Shown here: in pieces, positions 17,853 through 26,490 of the stretch
Position numbering within the stretch: position 1 is the stretch's first letter
How the letters are laid out: every line of letters starts with the position of its first letter
Source of the DNA: Acidobacteriaceae bacterium
Lineage (GTDB): Bacteria; Acidobacteriota; Terriglobia; Terriglobales; Acidobacteriaceae
Assembly (NCBI GenBank): GCA_030037705.1
Contig: JASHQE010000332.1
Span: forward strand, 1-48,053
Length of the DNA: 48,053 nucleotides
Reading direction: 5' to 3'
Position numbers and translations under genes: made by a program
Notes under the pieces: generated by a model
Databases searched by the model: none
What the model saw: only the letters and a program-made list of their open reading frames with translations
What the model was told of the DNA's origin: nothing

Positions 17853-18905
17853 TCACCGCGGTGCAGAGCCGCCGGTTCCCATGGGGTGCGGCGCCGTGAC
17901 GATCTGATTCATCGGCAGCTCAAGCGCAAAGAGAGTGGTATTTCCCTGATCCGCATGGACCCAGATGCCGTGAAAGGCCGTCTGCAATTCGGGGTGCTGT
18001 TGCAGCAGCGCCGACATGATGTCCGTCACCTGCTTGCGCGCGGAGGGCGGATCGCGCAACTGTTCTGCCTGCGTCGGGTCCGGCGTGTAGTGCACATCAA
18101 GATCAAGCGGGCCGAATGTCGTCGTCGTATCGATCGCCGTTACGGCGAAGGCAGCGCCGCTGGCATTCAAAGTCATGGGATGGTCGCCGGGAACGCTGCC
18201 GGGCCGCACCTTGTCGGTTTCCTGTTGCAGCTTTTGGAGATTCGAGCTGGATAGAAAATCCAGCGGTTCCAGTAAATTCGTGGCAATGCGGTAGTAGAAC
18301 CATGCAGCCCAATCCGCTTGGGCTTGCGCGTATTTGCGCGCCGAACTCCAGTACCACAAGCCGTCGTGTCCCGCTTCGATCATCGCCTTATCGAAGAAGC
18401 CGGCAAGCATCCAGCGGTCTCCGGTCGATTTTGCCAGGATCAGCGAGACCTGTTGTGGCTGCGGCACGCCCGTGGCGTGAACGATTGCGAGCGCGTACGT
18501 CGCCGGAGGCAGGCTGTTGAAGTTCAGCACGACCACCGGCGATCCGCAAAAGAAGTCCGTGCGAGGTGCTCCTGCCGGATCGCCTGAAGCATCCAGAACG
18601 TACAGCTCATCCACTGTAATGGTTGCGCTTTGTACCAGCGGCTTCAGATACTCGATCGAGCTGCGAATTCCGTTGAAATCTGCAGCAACGGCGGGAATCG
18701 TGTTCGCCTGCAGAGCCTGCACGTCTCCGCTCTGTACCTGACCGAGCATGGTGCGCGCTGCGTTGATCAGGTTCGCGCGCTGCGCAGCCGTCAATTGCGA
18801 CTGAGTTGTGCAAGCCGCAGCATGAGCGCGGAAACTCGCCGCGAGCGCGCACGCCAGGATCACGACCAGCCTTCTGCACTGCCGGGGCAAAGAACTTGTT
18901 TGCAT
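17853..18905 (-). CDS. Secreted protein of unknown function
   Basis: A 350-residue protein with a signal peptide (hydrophobic LVVILACALAASFRA, cleavage near AHAA) and a mature part starting CTTQSQLTAAQRANLINAAR. It contains an NTF2-like opening (helix, then PAVAADFNGIRSSIEYLKPL) and a middle region RWMLAGFFDKAMIEAGHDGLWYW with many aromatic residues. I do not recognise a named family. GGAAAGG ahead of the ATG supports the start. It is the last gene of the minus-strand group that includes the flippase and kinase, separated from the kinase by about 100 bases; a link to that group is only positional. Confidence 0.7.
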   Translation of the reverse strand: MQTSSLPRQCRRLVVILACALAASFRAHAAACTTQSQLTAAQRANLINAARTMLGQVQSGDVQALQANTIPAVAADFNGIRSSIEYLKPLVQSATITVDELYVLDASGDPAGAPRTDFFCGSPVVVLNFNSLPPATYALAIVHATGVPQPQQVSLILAKSTGDRWMLAGFFDKAMIEAGHDGLWYWSSARKYAQAQADWAAWFYYRIATNLLEPLDFLSSSNLQKLQQETDKVRPGSVPGDHPMTLNASGAAFAVTAIDTTTTFGPLDLDVHYTPDPTQAEQLRDPPSARKQVTDIMSALLQQHPELQTAFHGIWVHADQGNTTLFALELPMNQIVTAPHPMGTGGSAPR

Positions 18906-19004
18906 AGCAGAAACCTTTCCGGATGCGATGAGTACGGCGGATACGACTTATTGCTACTGAGTTGGATGCAGATTTGTGAGTCTTGGCCTATCGCAAACTC
19001 CGCA

Positions 19005-19769
19005 TCACGAAGCAGCCGGGCGGCCAAAAGGCCCGTCCAATTTTGTCGAATTCGTGCAACCATTGTCTTCGCGCGTTCCATGCGCGCCATTCTCGCTTTC
19101 GCCAGCGCCGAATGATAATCCTTTCAGGGCGTGCTCCCATATGGCCCGTTTTGTCTCCTCCATCGGCATGGGAGCAACCACCGTCATCTCTGCAAATGAG
19201 CTGAGATCCAGATACACCTGCCGGTTCTCGTAGAGAAACTCGAGCGGATACTCAGGCTTTCGTGTGCGAGCTTGCACAGGATCCGCATCCAGCAGATAAC
19301 GTATCCGGGGACGGGGAACGAATCGCAAAATGATCCATGCGTACGCGCGCATCATTGGATTCCGCAGCGAGAGGTTGGCGAGTTCGTCGTAAATATATCG
19401 ATCAAAGATGAGGATATCCGCCATGTAGGACCGCATCGCCCTAGCCACGACGCGCTGCACCGAAATCGCATCGAGGAAATATATGCACAACCGCACGCAG
19501 CTCATCGGCCATGAGCGGACGTTCTTGTCGCGCCGGTTGATTGGCGCTGCGGGCGATCCCACCCCCTTGTCACCGCCAAAGATCGCATGTCCGGCGCCCT
19601 CGCGAACCCCTGTCAAGACTGCTATCTCATTCCAGAAAGCGATCGTGCGGACCCGCAGACCCATCTCTTCCAACCGTGCGCGAAGAGCCGCAATCTGTGT
19701 GCTCTTTCCGGCACCATCCATACCCGAAAAGCTCACAAATAAGGTTTTGTTCTCTTTACCTCTACGCAT
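19005..19769 (-). CDS. Thymidylate-kinase-like P-loop kinase
   Basis: A 254-residue P-loop protein of the thymidylate kinase superfamily. Walker A is GMDGAGKST at residues 16-24 in the FVSFSGMDGAGKSTQI context, and IFDRYIYDELANL carries the DR(Y/F) substrate motif. The region between them and the long C-terminal tail (rich in Gly, Glu and Asn) are unlike housekeeping Tmk of about 210 residues. Such divergent kinases recur in polysaccharide loci, where the substrate is unknown. It follows the Ala/Pro-rich secreted protein by 25 bases, so it probably belongs to the flippase-STAS transcript. A role as the cell's main dTMP kinase is unlikely. Confidence 0.75.
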   Translation of the reverse strand: MRRGKENKTLFVSFSGMDGAGKSTQIAALRARLEEMGLRVRTIAFWNEIAVLTGVREGAGHAIFGGDKGVGSPAAPINRRDKNVRSWPMSCVRLCIYFLDAISVQRVVARAMRSYMADILIFDRYIYDELANLSLRNPMMRAYAWIILRFVPRPRIRYLLDADPVQARTRKPEYPLEFLYENRQVYLDLSSFAEMTVVAPMPMEETKRAIWEHALKGLSFGAGESENGAHGTREDNGCTNSTKLDGPFGRPAAS

Positions 19770-19794
19770 CGCTCCAATCCTTCACGACCGTTCT

Positions 19795-20265
19795 TCAGTG
19801 GGGCTGGCTTGGACTCGAGTGAGAAAGAGCCGCAACCGTACCGATTGCAACTCCAGCGCCGACAATCACGCCAATCTTGATCACAAGCGCGCGCACGCGC
19901 CGCTGTTTTGCGGGCGCAATCACGGCTCCGGCCGGTCTCGACGCCGTTACGCCCATCGTTTTCTCGCGAGGAGCGATCGCTGTGCCAACCGGTTTGGCCG
20001 CGCCATTCTGCGGTTCAGCGCTGTTCTGCGTATCCGTGGGCACCGCTGCTTGTTGAGAACTTTGCGGAACAGGCGCAGACGGGGTATTTGCATCTTTCGC
20101 CTGATCTCCCGCAGAAACGGTATTCGACGCTGGCTGCGAAGTTTCTGACTGGATGGATGGAGCGGCTTGTTGCTGCGCGCTTGCAGCCGCTGCCTCAAGC
20201 GGAATGGCCAAGAACAGGATCAGCCCGCTTGCGATCAGTCTTGTGACACCACTTGCGACTCTCAT
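19795..20265 (-). CDS. Exported Ala/Pro/Gln-rich protein of unknown function
   Basis: A 156-residue low-complexity protein: signal peptide (SGLILFLAIPLEAAAASA), a long disordered stretch rich in Ala, Gln, Ser and Pro, a basic patch KQRRVRALVIK, and a second hydrophobic helix IGVIVGAGVAIGTVAAL close to the C-terminus. It could be anchored in the inner membrane by that helix. GGAGAAAG directly ahead of ATG 20265 is the ribosome binding site; the frame stays open upstream to 20313 without one. It lies between the STAS and kinase genes on the same strand. No family is recognised. Confidence 0.6.
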   Translation of the reverse strand: MRVASGVTRLIASGLILFLAIPLEAAAASAQQQAAPSIQSETSQPASNTVSAGDQAKDANTPSAPVPQSSQQAAVPTDTQNSAEPQNGAAKPVGTAIAPREKTMGVTASRPAGAVIAPAKQRRVRALVIKIGVIVGAGVAIGTVAALSHSSPSQPH

Positions 20266-20351
20266 CTTTCTCCTCCGTGGAATCCGGCAACAGGATGGGC
20301 TCCCATACGGCATAGCGATTCATGGAAGCCCTTGATGAAGCACTCCAAGCA

Positions 20352-20807
20352 TCACGCCGCATTTTCCGCGTGTTGTTTTTTTTCTCCATACGCGGCATAT
20401 CCGTGCGCACGCTGAAAGCTGTCGGTGGCCTCCGCGGTCGTTTCAAAGATTTTGAATAGACGGTCGATCCCTAAAAGTCTGAGATTGACTCTTGTTCCCG
20501 GCCGGACCGCCGCAAGCCTTACGTCGCCATTGAGTTTCATGGCCTCTTCGAGGCAGCAGAGCAGCAGATGAACAGCTGATTTATCCATCTGCTGCGTCTG
20601 CGAGCAGTCGAGCACAATGCACGGCCGCGAGACCTTCAGGCTGCTCTCCAGTTCGCGAAGAAAGGCCCGCTCCTGTTCACGGCCGAAGACAGCCGGCAAT
20701 TGCTTTACCGTCACTGCGCGTCTTTGAAATGTCATCTCCCTGTCCTGTCCCAATGATTTGTATTTCAAATCCCTGTTCGTGCTAAGCAGCGCTCCTTCGC
20801 GCTTCAT
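20352..20807 (-). CDS. STAS-domain protein (anti-sigma-factor-antagonist-like)
   Basis: A 151-residue single STAS domain: FLRELESSLKVSRPCIVLDCS, then the loop QQMDKSAVHLLLCCLEEA, where Ser of DKSA is in the place phosphorylated in SpoIIAA-like proteins, and a final strand-helix LLGIDRLFKIFETTAEA. STAS proteins act as partner-switch regulators or bind lipids and nucleotides. The ATG at 20807 overlaps the stop of the flippase gene by four bases (ATGA), so both are translated together; an internal ATG at 20735 is possible. This coupling suggests that the STAS protein regulates or assembles with the glycan export machinery. No anti-sigma kinase is nearby. Confidence 0.78.
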   Translation of the reverse strand: MKREGALLSTNRDLKYKSLGQDREMTFQRRAVTVKQLPAVFGREQERAFLRELESSLKVSRPCIVLDCSQTQQMDKSAVHLLLCCLEEAMKLNGDVRLAAVRPGTRVNLRLLGIDRLFKIFETTAEATDSFQRAHGYAAYGEKKQHAENAA

Positions 20808-22804
20808 AGCGGCTCGGGTTGTTGTAAAAGACGCATCAACTCTGCTTCAGGATTGCGCAGTGCGTGCGCCATCACATTTTTTGCGTACCGGAAGAGCGTC
20901 CCAAGATTTGTGTCGTACCAGCAGCATTCCCGCATGTGCGGCGATATCCCGCAGACGAACTTGAGCTTTTTGATACACTGAGGAGACACAAGCATGGCAG
21001 CCATCAGCCTGTGGTTTCCATCGAGAACTGTAAGCGGCTCGCTCCCGTTGAGCCCGATCATAATTACGGCGCCACGCGCGCCGTGATCATGAAGAAGCTC
21101 ATCGCCAATCGAGTCAATCTTCGAAAGAAAGGGCGCATCCAGAATGTGGCTGTGCGTCTTCATCCGCACTGCGACTTGCGTAATTGAATAATTACCTCGC
21201 GCAAGTTTTCTCCATTGAGCACGCGGAAACACCCGGATACTTCCCAGTTCGTTCTCGTTCACTTCGACCTCGTACCACTCCGTTCCTGCGGGGATTTCCT
21301 TCCATAGAGAAAGATGGCGAAGGAAGAGCAGCGCGCGCCGCTTGGCGTTCTCGCCAACGTCATCGAAGTTCGGCGCGGCCACAATCTCCCGCATAGTCTG
21401 GTGATAATCCCGAAAGGCGGGACCATCGAAATCGCTTTTCAAGAACTCTGCAATCACCTCGTCTTCTGACAGGCGGCGAATCAACCGCACCGGCCGACAA
21501 GCACCGGGAAGCGGCAATTTTTTCGGATCGGTGAGCGAGTTAACCAAGAAGGGAAAGGCTACAAACACAAACAGCGCGATCATCAATACCAACTGCACTA
21601 CGATGACCTCGCGCAGGGATGAGTGGAAGCGGTAGATACCCGCAATCAACACTCCGCTAAAAGCTAATTGCACCCAGCTTGTATTTGCGATCTTATAGGA
21701 CATCTCAAAGGTGATGATGACCGCGCTGAGCGAATAAATAACAATGGCCAGCGCATATAACGCCAGTAGATAAGAGAGGTTGTATCTCCCCGCAATCTCA
21801 AAGCTGGAACCGAACAATTTCGTCCACACCCAGGAAGGCGCAACGCACAGCGCTAGAGCCAATCCGGCGCCGCTCGCTAATACCAGCAGCAGCGCGGTGG
21901 TGATGACCCTCAGGTCCCGTCTGTCTTCTTCACTGGTGCCCGCCACCAGTGGGAAAGTGGTATTTACTACCGCCGAAGTCATGGTGAAGATCACGCGACC
22001 CACCATCGCCACCGCCGCATAGAGCCCTGCTTTGTGCGCGGGGAAGAAATGATTGACCATTACGATGCCGCAATTGCCGATAAGCATCTGCCCCGCGTAA
22101 AAGACCCCCGCCTGCGAAGTTTCGCGGAAGGCGTCGGAAAAATCGAGAGGATTAGGTATGCGCGCAGCCAGCTTGGGCGCAATGGCGAGGTAGGCCGCGG
22201 CCGTGGCAGCTGCATTGGCTGCGATCACGCCGCGAACCCCGAAGCCGGCGAGGATCAGAAAGCATGACCCGCCCAGGCGAACCGCTCCTTCCAGAACAAG
22301 GTTAATCGCCAGTCCGCGAAAACCGTAGGTTCCCTGGATATAGCCCCGCCGCGGCCCGAGAGGCACATAGAACGCCGCGCCGATTGCAAGCAAGGCCACG
22401 AGAATTGAGTCAGGAAGATTGAGGTAATCCGCAATCGCACCGCGAAAGATGAGCAACGCAAGCCCAACAACCAGACCACATGCCCACGCGCTCCGGTGAA
22501 ATCCCCGATAAACTGCCGCTTTCCCTTCCGGAGTGCTCTGTTGCGCCACAACTTTGCTGGAAACAATTTGAAATGAAAGCGTGACTGCGGAGAGCAGTGT
22601 AAGAAGGGTGTATACAACCGTTGCCTGACCGAAGCCGCCGGTACCGAGATAGCGGGCGACAACGATGTTGTAGAGCAAGTTCGTGGCTATGGTCATGCCC
22701 GATCCTGAGAGCAGGACCATACTTCCGACAAGGATGCGAGCCGGCAGCGTTTTCGGTTTGTGGGTTACATCATGCACCACGCTTTGACGCTCCAAATTGA
22801 CCAT
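20804..22804 (-). CDS. Wzx-like flippase with C-terminal ParB/sulfiredoxin-like domain
   Basis: A 666-residue fusion. Residues 20 to about 435 form a multi-helix MATE/Wzx-type polysaccharide flippase: GMTIATNLLYNIVVARYLGT at the start, IVSSKVVAQ, then repeated helices up to LVLMIALFVFVAFPFLVNSL. The remaining 220 residues are soluble and cytoplasmic by position; they contain VIMIGLNGSEPLTVLDGNHR with Asp595-Gly-Asn-His-Arg599, the kind of D-G-x-H-R motif seen in ParB N-terminal and sulfiredoxin folds, and two Cys (ECCWYD). Flippases normally end with the membrane part. The gene leads a minus-strand transcript with the overlapping STAS gene. The flippase call is strong; the C-terminal fold is inference. 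Confidence 0.82.
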   Translation of the reverse strand: MVNLERQSVVHDVTHKPKTLPARILVGSMVLLSGSGMTIATNLLYNIVVARYLGTGGFGQATVVYTLLTLLSAVTLSFQIVSSKVVAQQSTPEGKAAVYRGFHRSAWACGLVVGLALLIFRGAIADYLNLPDSILVALLAIGAAFYVPLGPRRGYIQGTYGFRGLAINLVLEGAVRLGGSCFLILAGFGVRGVIAANAAATAAAYLAIAPKLAARIPNPLDFSDAFRETSQAGVFYAGQMLIGNCGIVMVNHFFPAHKAGLYAAVAMVGRVIFTMTSAVVNTTFPLVAGTSEEDRRDLRVITTALLLVLASGAGLALALCVAPSWVWTKLFGSSFEIAGRYNLSYLLALYALAIVIYSLSAVIITFEMSYKIANTSWVQLAFSGVLIAGIYRFHSSLREVIVVQLVLMIALFVFVAFPFLVNSLTDPKKLPLPGACRPVRLIRRLSEDEVIAEFLKSDFDGPAFRDYHQTMREIVAAPNFDDVGENAKRRALLFLRHLSLWKEIPAGTEWYEVEVNENELGSIRVFPRAQWRKLARGNYSITQVAVRMKTHSHILDAPFLSKIDSIGDELLHDHGARGAVIMIGLNGSEPLTVLDGNHRLMAAMLVSPQCIKKLKFVCGISPHMRECCWYDTNLGTLFRYAKNVMAHALRNPEAELMRLLQQPEPL

Positions 22805-22948
22805 CCATCATGAAATTCAAATCAAGCGTAGCGATTGCAGCCGATGGCAATTAATCCGATGCAAAAATGCACGTTCTGGCTGCTTCGAACGGTGGGCGCT
22901 GACCCCGTCCAACCCTGGTGATTGCTGGGTGCTTCTAACCTTTCAAGC

Positions 22949-23947
22949 ATGTTCAGGCACATAAGTTTTGCATTTTTGCTGTGTCTCTTTACCTCCCGTG
23001 GATGCTCCGGTCCTGGAGTTGGACCTGCGCCGCGCCTGCAGCACAGAGCTGCAGGCAATTCGCCGGAGATCATCGCCTTGTATGAGGCGTGGTTTGGGCA
23101 CCCCAAACACATCTCCGTGGGCTATTCTTCGCAGGATCCCGCCGAGCTCAACAACCAGATCCACCACGCACAAGCGATGGGAATCTCGGCGTTCGTCGTC
23201 GATTGGTACGGTGACCGCGAACCTTTCATCGATCGCAGTTACGCTCTGATGCAGCAGGCGGCGCAAAAAAATCACTTCCACGTGGCCATGATGTATGACG
23301 AAACCAGCGATGACGAAGATGCAACGGACGAAGCGATAGCCGATTTCACTATGTTTCACGACACATATCTTGCTGCTCATGCTCCTGGACATCAGGCTTA
23401 TCTCACCTATGAAGGCCGGCCCGTGATTTTTATCTTCCCCAAGGGAGGGCATACCGACTGGCCCAAGGTGCGCGCATTGGTGGATCAGTGGAAGCCGGCG
23501 CCATTACTGATCCAGGAAAATCTGCCAGGAGCGGATGCAAGCGCATTTGACGGATTCTACGCGTGGGTGGATCCGGCACAAGGCGGCAACGGCAGCAACT
23601 GGGGCGAACAATATCTGAGCAACTTCTACGAAACGCTGAAGACCAAATTTCCTGACAAGATCATCGTCGGTGGGGCTTGGGCGCAGTTCGATGACAGCAA
23701 AGCATCGTGGGGGCTTAACCGTCACATCGCTGCGCGCTGCGGCCAGACTTTTCAGGATACTTTCAATTTCTGGCGCAGCGAGTTCTCCCCTGACGATCCA
23801 ATACCGTTCATCATGATTGAGACGTGGAATGACTACGAAGAAGGAACGGCAATTGAGCGGGGAATTCCAACGTGCGGCTCCGGTTCCCAAGAAAATCCGC
23901 TGACGCTGCGCGCTGCAGCATCTTCCACCCCGTCGGCCAAGCCTTGA
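22949..23947 (+). CDS. GH99/GH71-like glycoside hydrolase (WbsX-like), exported
   Basis: A 332-residue exported protein. After a hydrophobic leader (ISFAFLLCLFTS, with a Cys at RGC that might be lipidated) the barrel shows IIALYEAWFGHP, HHAQAMGISAFVVDWYG, HFHVAMMYDE, and near the end IETWNDYEEGTAIERGI. The W293-N-D-Y-E-E-G-T block equals the W-N-E-W-E-G-T end of GH99 endo-mannosidases, whose two Glu residues act in catalysis; Glu297 and Glu298 are the matching candidates. It would trim or cleave a glycan in the periplasm. ATG 22949 fits the leader best. It stands between two minus-strand glycan operons and is divergent from the flippase gene. Confidence 0.77.
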   Translation: MFRHISFAFLLCLFTSRGCSGPGVGPAPRLQHRAAGNSPEIIALYEAWFGHPKHISVGYSSQDPAELNNQIHHAQAMGISAFVVDWYGDREPFIDRSYALMQQAAQKNHFHVAMMYDETSDDEDATDEAIADFTMFHDTYLAAHAPGHQAYLTYEGRPVIFIFPKGGHTDWPKVRALVDQWKPAPLLIQENLPGADASAFDGFYAWVDPAQGGNGSNWGEQYLSNFYETLKTKFPDKIIVGGAWAQFDDSKASWGLNRHIAARCGQTFQDTFNFWRSEFSPDDPIPFIMIETWNDYEEGTAIERGIPTCGSGSQENPLTLRAAASSTPSAKP

Positions 23948-24009
23948 ATTTTCCCATACTTTCTTCTCGCAAAGCCATCCCCTGCAGGTTTGCAGATAAA
24001 ACGGCTCCG

Positions 24010-25086
24010 CTATGCCGCCTGCGTCACTTCGCGGTCAGAGTAGGCTTCGGCTGGAACTGCAAAGCTGCCGTTTTGCACCGCAATCATACCCACTTGCGTC
24101 GCAATCTGGATCTGTGAGCGATGAACGCTGCTGATCAGTGACAATGGCCGGTTGCGCACTTCATCGTAAACCCGTCCGATATATTCGCCCAGCACGCCAA
24201 GGGATAGCAGCAAAAGGCTTCCCACAAAAAATACCGCTGCCGTTACGCCGAATGCAGCGGCAGTAACAGGATTCTTTGTAAAGAGAATGGATAAAACCAT
24301 TAGCACCGCAACTGTACTCGAAAACCCAAAGAGACCGAAGCTAAGCCGCAATGGCTTGTAGCTGAAACTCGCAATCGCATCCATCGCATACTTGATCCGG
24401 CTAATGAAAGAAAGCTTGCCATCGCCGCCTGCGCGATCTTGGCGGTCGTAATATATGATCGCGTTCCGGTAACCAACCCACGCGCGCAGTCCAGGCAAAT
24501 AGCGGTTCTTTTCACCCAAGGCCATCACAGAATCGACAACCTTGCGATCCATGAGACTGAAAATTCCCGCATTGAGAGGAATTGGATAGTCAGAAAGCGC
24601 GCCAAGCACGCGATAAAAAAGAGGGAAAAGCTTGGCTAGAACCTTCCGGCTCTCTTGCCGGCTCCGCCGCACACCAACAACAACCTCGGCTCCATCGCGC
24701 CATGCTTCGATGAGTGCCGGCAGCACCTCAGGCGGATCCTGAAAATCACCATCCATCAAAATCACCGCGCGGCCACACGCAATACTGAGCCCGGCCGAGA
24801 TCGCTCCCATGTGGCCCCAGTTGCGGGATAGCTCCACCACGACGACATGAGGATCGACCTGCTGCAAGCCTTTTAATAACTCGAGCGAAGAGTCCGTCGA
24901 ACCATCGTTTACATAAACGACTTCCCATTCGTTCACAACGTCCTTCAACGCACTGGCAACAGCTTCGTGAAATCGAATGATAAGCTCTTCCTCGTTGAAG
25001 ATGGGGACAACTACCGAAACCATAATGTCAGCTCCTGAAATTAAGCTTGGGTCTATCTCTCTCTCAGATTCGTTTTTGTCAGTCAT
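24010..25086 (-). CDS. GtrB/DPM-like family 2 glycosyltransferase
   Basis: A 358-residue membrane-bound GT2 enzyme that should transfer a sugar from a nucleotide donor to undecaprenyl phosphate on the cytoplasmic face. Seen: SVVVPIFNEEELI, VVYVNDGSTDSS, SRNWGHMGAISAGL, the metal site MDGDFQDPPE (Asp112, Asp114), GVRRSRQES, NAGIFSLMDRKV, and two C-terminal helices (SSTVAVLMVLSILFT and VFFVGSLLLLSLGVLGEYIG) that define the GtrB/YkcC type. The start is ATG 25086 (MTDKNE) or ATG 25113. It is the last gene of a five-gene minus-strand operon headed by a GT-C-like protein, the natural acceptor-side partner for a lipid-linked sugar. Confidence 0.87.
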   Translation of the reverse strand: MTDKNESEREIDPSLISGADIMVSVVVPIFNEEELIIRFHEAVASALKDVVNEWEVVYVNDGSTDSSLELLKGLQQVDPHVVVVELSRNWGHMGAISAGLSIACGRAVILMDGDFQDPPEVLPALIEAWRDGAEVVVGVRRSRQESRKVLAKLFPLFYRVLGALSDYPIPLNAGIFSLMDRKVVDSVMALGEKNRYLPGLRAWVGYRNAIIYYDRQDRAGGDGKLSFISRIKYAMDAIASFSYKPLRLSFGLFGFSSTVAVLMVLSILFTKNPVTAAAFGVTAAVFFVGSLLLLSLGVLGEYIGRVYDEVRNRPLSLISSVHRSQIQIATQVGMIAVQNGSFAVPAEAYSDREVTQAA

Positions 25087-25129
25087 CCTGTGTGCTTCTT
25101 TTGTCCTTTCCATCAAATTTTTAGCACCG

Positions 25130-25633
25130 TTACTCCGCTTCCGCCTGCAGGACCCGCACCTTCCAACGCAGTTCGGCCGGAGTAAGAACCACAAGATAGC
25201 GCATGTGGACCCGCTGCATACCTTGAGATTTGTCATGATCGAGGAGCTGCACATCGTAATCCACCGTATCGGTGAGTTCGATCGACAAACCTTCGGGTGA
25301 ATAAAAGACAATCTGCACGTCGTGCGCCCGGTCTTCATAATGTGTGCGGATTCCCAGCCTGGATTGCTCCTGGATTGCTGCCATGAGCTTATCTTTGGCA
25401 TCTCCTACAAAATCCGCGTCCAGAAGATCTGCTCGATTGCCATCGAGAGCTGCGTTCAAACTCTGCCAGGATTCGATATAGTCGCGAATGGCTGCTTTTG
25501 CAGTCTGGTCCGCAAGAGGCCGCGGGCCCTGGAAGCTTGCCGGCTCCACGTGCACAGTCGCCTGAGCGGCTGCCGCCCCTGTGGCCGAGCCTAATACTGC
25601 GCAGAGGATCAGAATCGATTTCAACGTTGTCAT
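25130..25633 (-). CDS. Secreted NTF2-like protein of unknown function
   Basis: A 167-residue exported protein: signal peptide SILILCAVLGSATGAAAAQA, then a compact domain with helix AIRDYIESWQSLNAALDG, followed by FVGDAKDKLMAAIQEQ and several strands ending LRWKVRVLQAEAE. The pattern resembles NTF2-like/IMS-type folds but no family is certain. Its ATG overlaps the stop of the preceding gene by four bases, with GGGAG ahead as ribosome binding site, so it is coupled to that gene. FVGD also occurs in the 375-residue secreted protein two genes upstream (EFVGDLMGYYP), which hints at related domains. Confidence 0.66.
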   Translation of the reverse strand: MTTLKSILILCAVLGSATGAAAAQATVHVEPASFQGPRPLADQTAKAAIRDYIESWQSLNAALDGNRADLLDADFVGDAKDKLMAAIQEQSRLGIRTHYEDRAHDVQIVFYSPEGLSIELTDTVDYDVQLLDHDKSQGMQRVHMRYLVVLTPAELRWKVRVLQAEAE

Positions 25634-26490
25634 TTCTCCCACCGAATCTGGTTCCCTAATATCACTCCGCTTGCGACAGTGATGGTCGCGTCCGCGTGCG
25701 CCGGCATCTCCACCTGTGCGATGCCCCGCTTGAGCGGAACGTCTACGGTTGACTGCGCTCCGTTGTAAGCCTCGGTGAACGTAACGATCGTTCCATCCGG
25801 TACTGCATTCCCGCTGCAGTCGCGCACCGGATCCGTCTGCAGTTGAATCTGCCGGCCCGCCGGTTTGGCACTCATCTTCAGCCCACACGGATCGCCCGGG
25901 ACCTGGCCGATAATGCGGGTGCTGGAGATTGCGCCGCTGCTTGCGACAAACTTGTCTGTGCCTTGTTTGGCGGTCGAGTCCATCACTGTCCATGCAGCGC
26001 CATTGTGCGTGACGACGGTGCTCGATTGTGTCTCACTGGAGGGACTCGTCAACCGAAACTCGATCGGCATGGATACGGGGATCAAGTTCTTGTACGCGTC
26101 GAAAAGAAACACAGCTCCGGTGATCCCGTCATGGAGCCCTACGGCCAATCGTGACGGCCGAGCCAGAAAACTGAGATCAGCGGGTTGGCTTACAGGCACT
26201 ACATCAAAGGCGCCGCTCGCGGCTGAACCATTGCCGGCGAGAAAGACCGCATAATGGCCGGCATTGTAGAGTGTGCCTGCTGGGAACCATGTTGTCTCTC
26301 CTAACTGCACATCGCGCTTGAGTACCTGCCCGAGACCCGCGATATACAGCGTGCCCTTCCCCGTTCCTGTGCTTTGTATAGAAAAGGCTGCTCCGGCTTC
26401 AACCTTCGCTGGCAACATCAGTTCGCTGCTCTGCGCGCAGACCGGAGCAGCTACGCCAATCATCAGCAGGAATGCCGCCACAGCTCTCAC
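25630..26490 (-). CDS. Secreted beta-rich (Ig-like) protein of unknown function
   Basis: A 286-residue exported protein with signal peptide MRAVAAFLLMIGVAAPVCAQ. The mature chain is rich in beta strands and Gly/Thr/Val, with patterns typical of Ig-like or bacterial big domains: LPAKVEAGAAFSIQSTGTG, ITGAVFLFDAYKNLIPVSMP, GTIVTFTEAYNG and a final ITVASGVILGNQIRW. It could bind glycan or form part of an envelope assembly. Both ends overlap neighbours by four bases (ATGA), so it is translated as part of a coupled series between two NTF2-like secreted proteins. No specific family is recognised. Confidence 0.67.
   Translation of the reverse strand: MRAVAAFLLMIGVAAPVCAQSSELMLPAKVEAGAAFSIQSTGTGKGTLYIAGLGQVLKRDVQLGETTWFPAGTLYNAGHYAVFLAGNGSAASGAFDVVPVSQPADLSFLARPSRLAVGLHDGITGAVFLFDAYKNLIPVSMPIEFRLTSPSSETQSSTVVTHNGAAWTVMDSTAKQGTDKFVASSGAISSTRIIGQVPGDPCGLKMSAKPAGRQIQLQTDPVRDCSGNAVPDGTIVTFTEAYNGAQSTVDVPLKRGIAQVEMPAHADATITVASGVILGNQIRWEK

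Noticed and set aside
22840-22870. Possible sigma-54 promoter (TGGC ... TGC) ahead of the GH99-like gene
   Set aside because: The GG and GC elements are not ten bases apart, so the spacing rule is not met.
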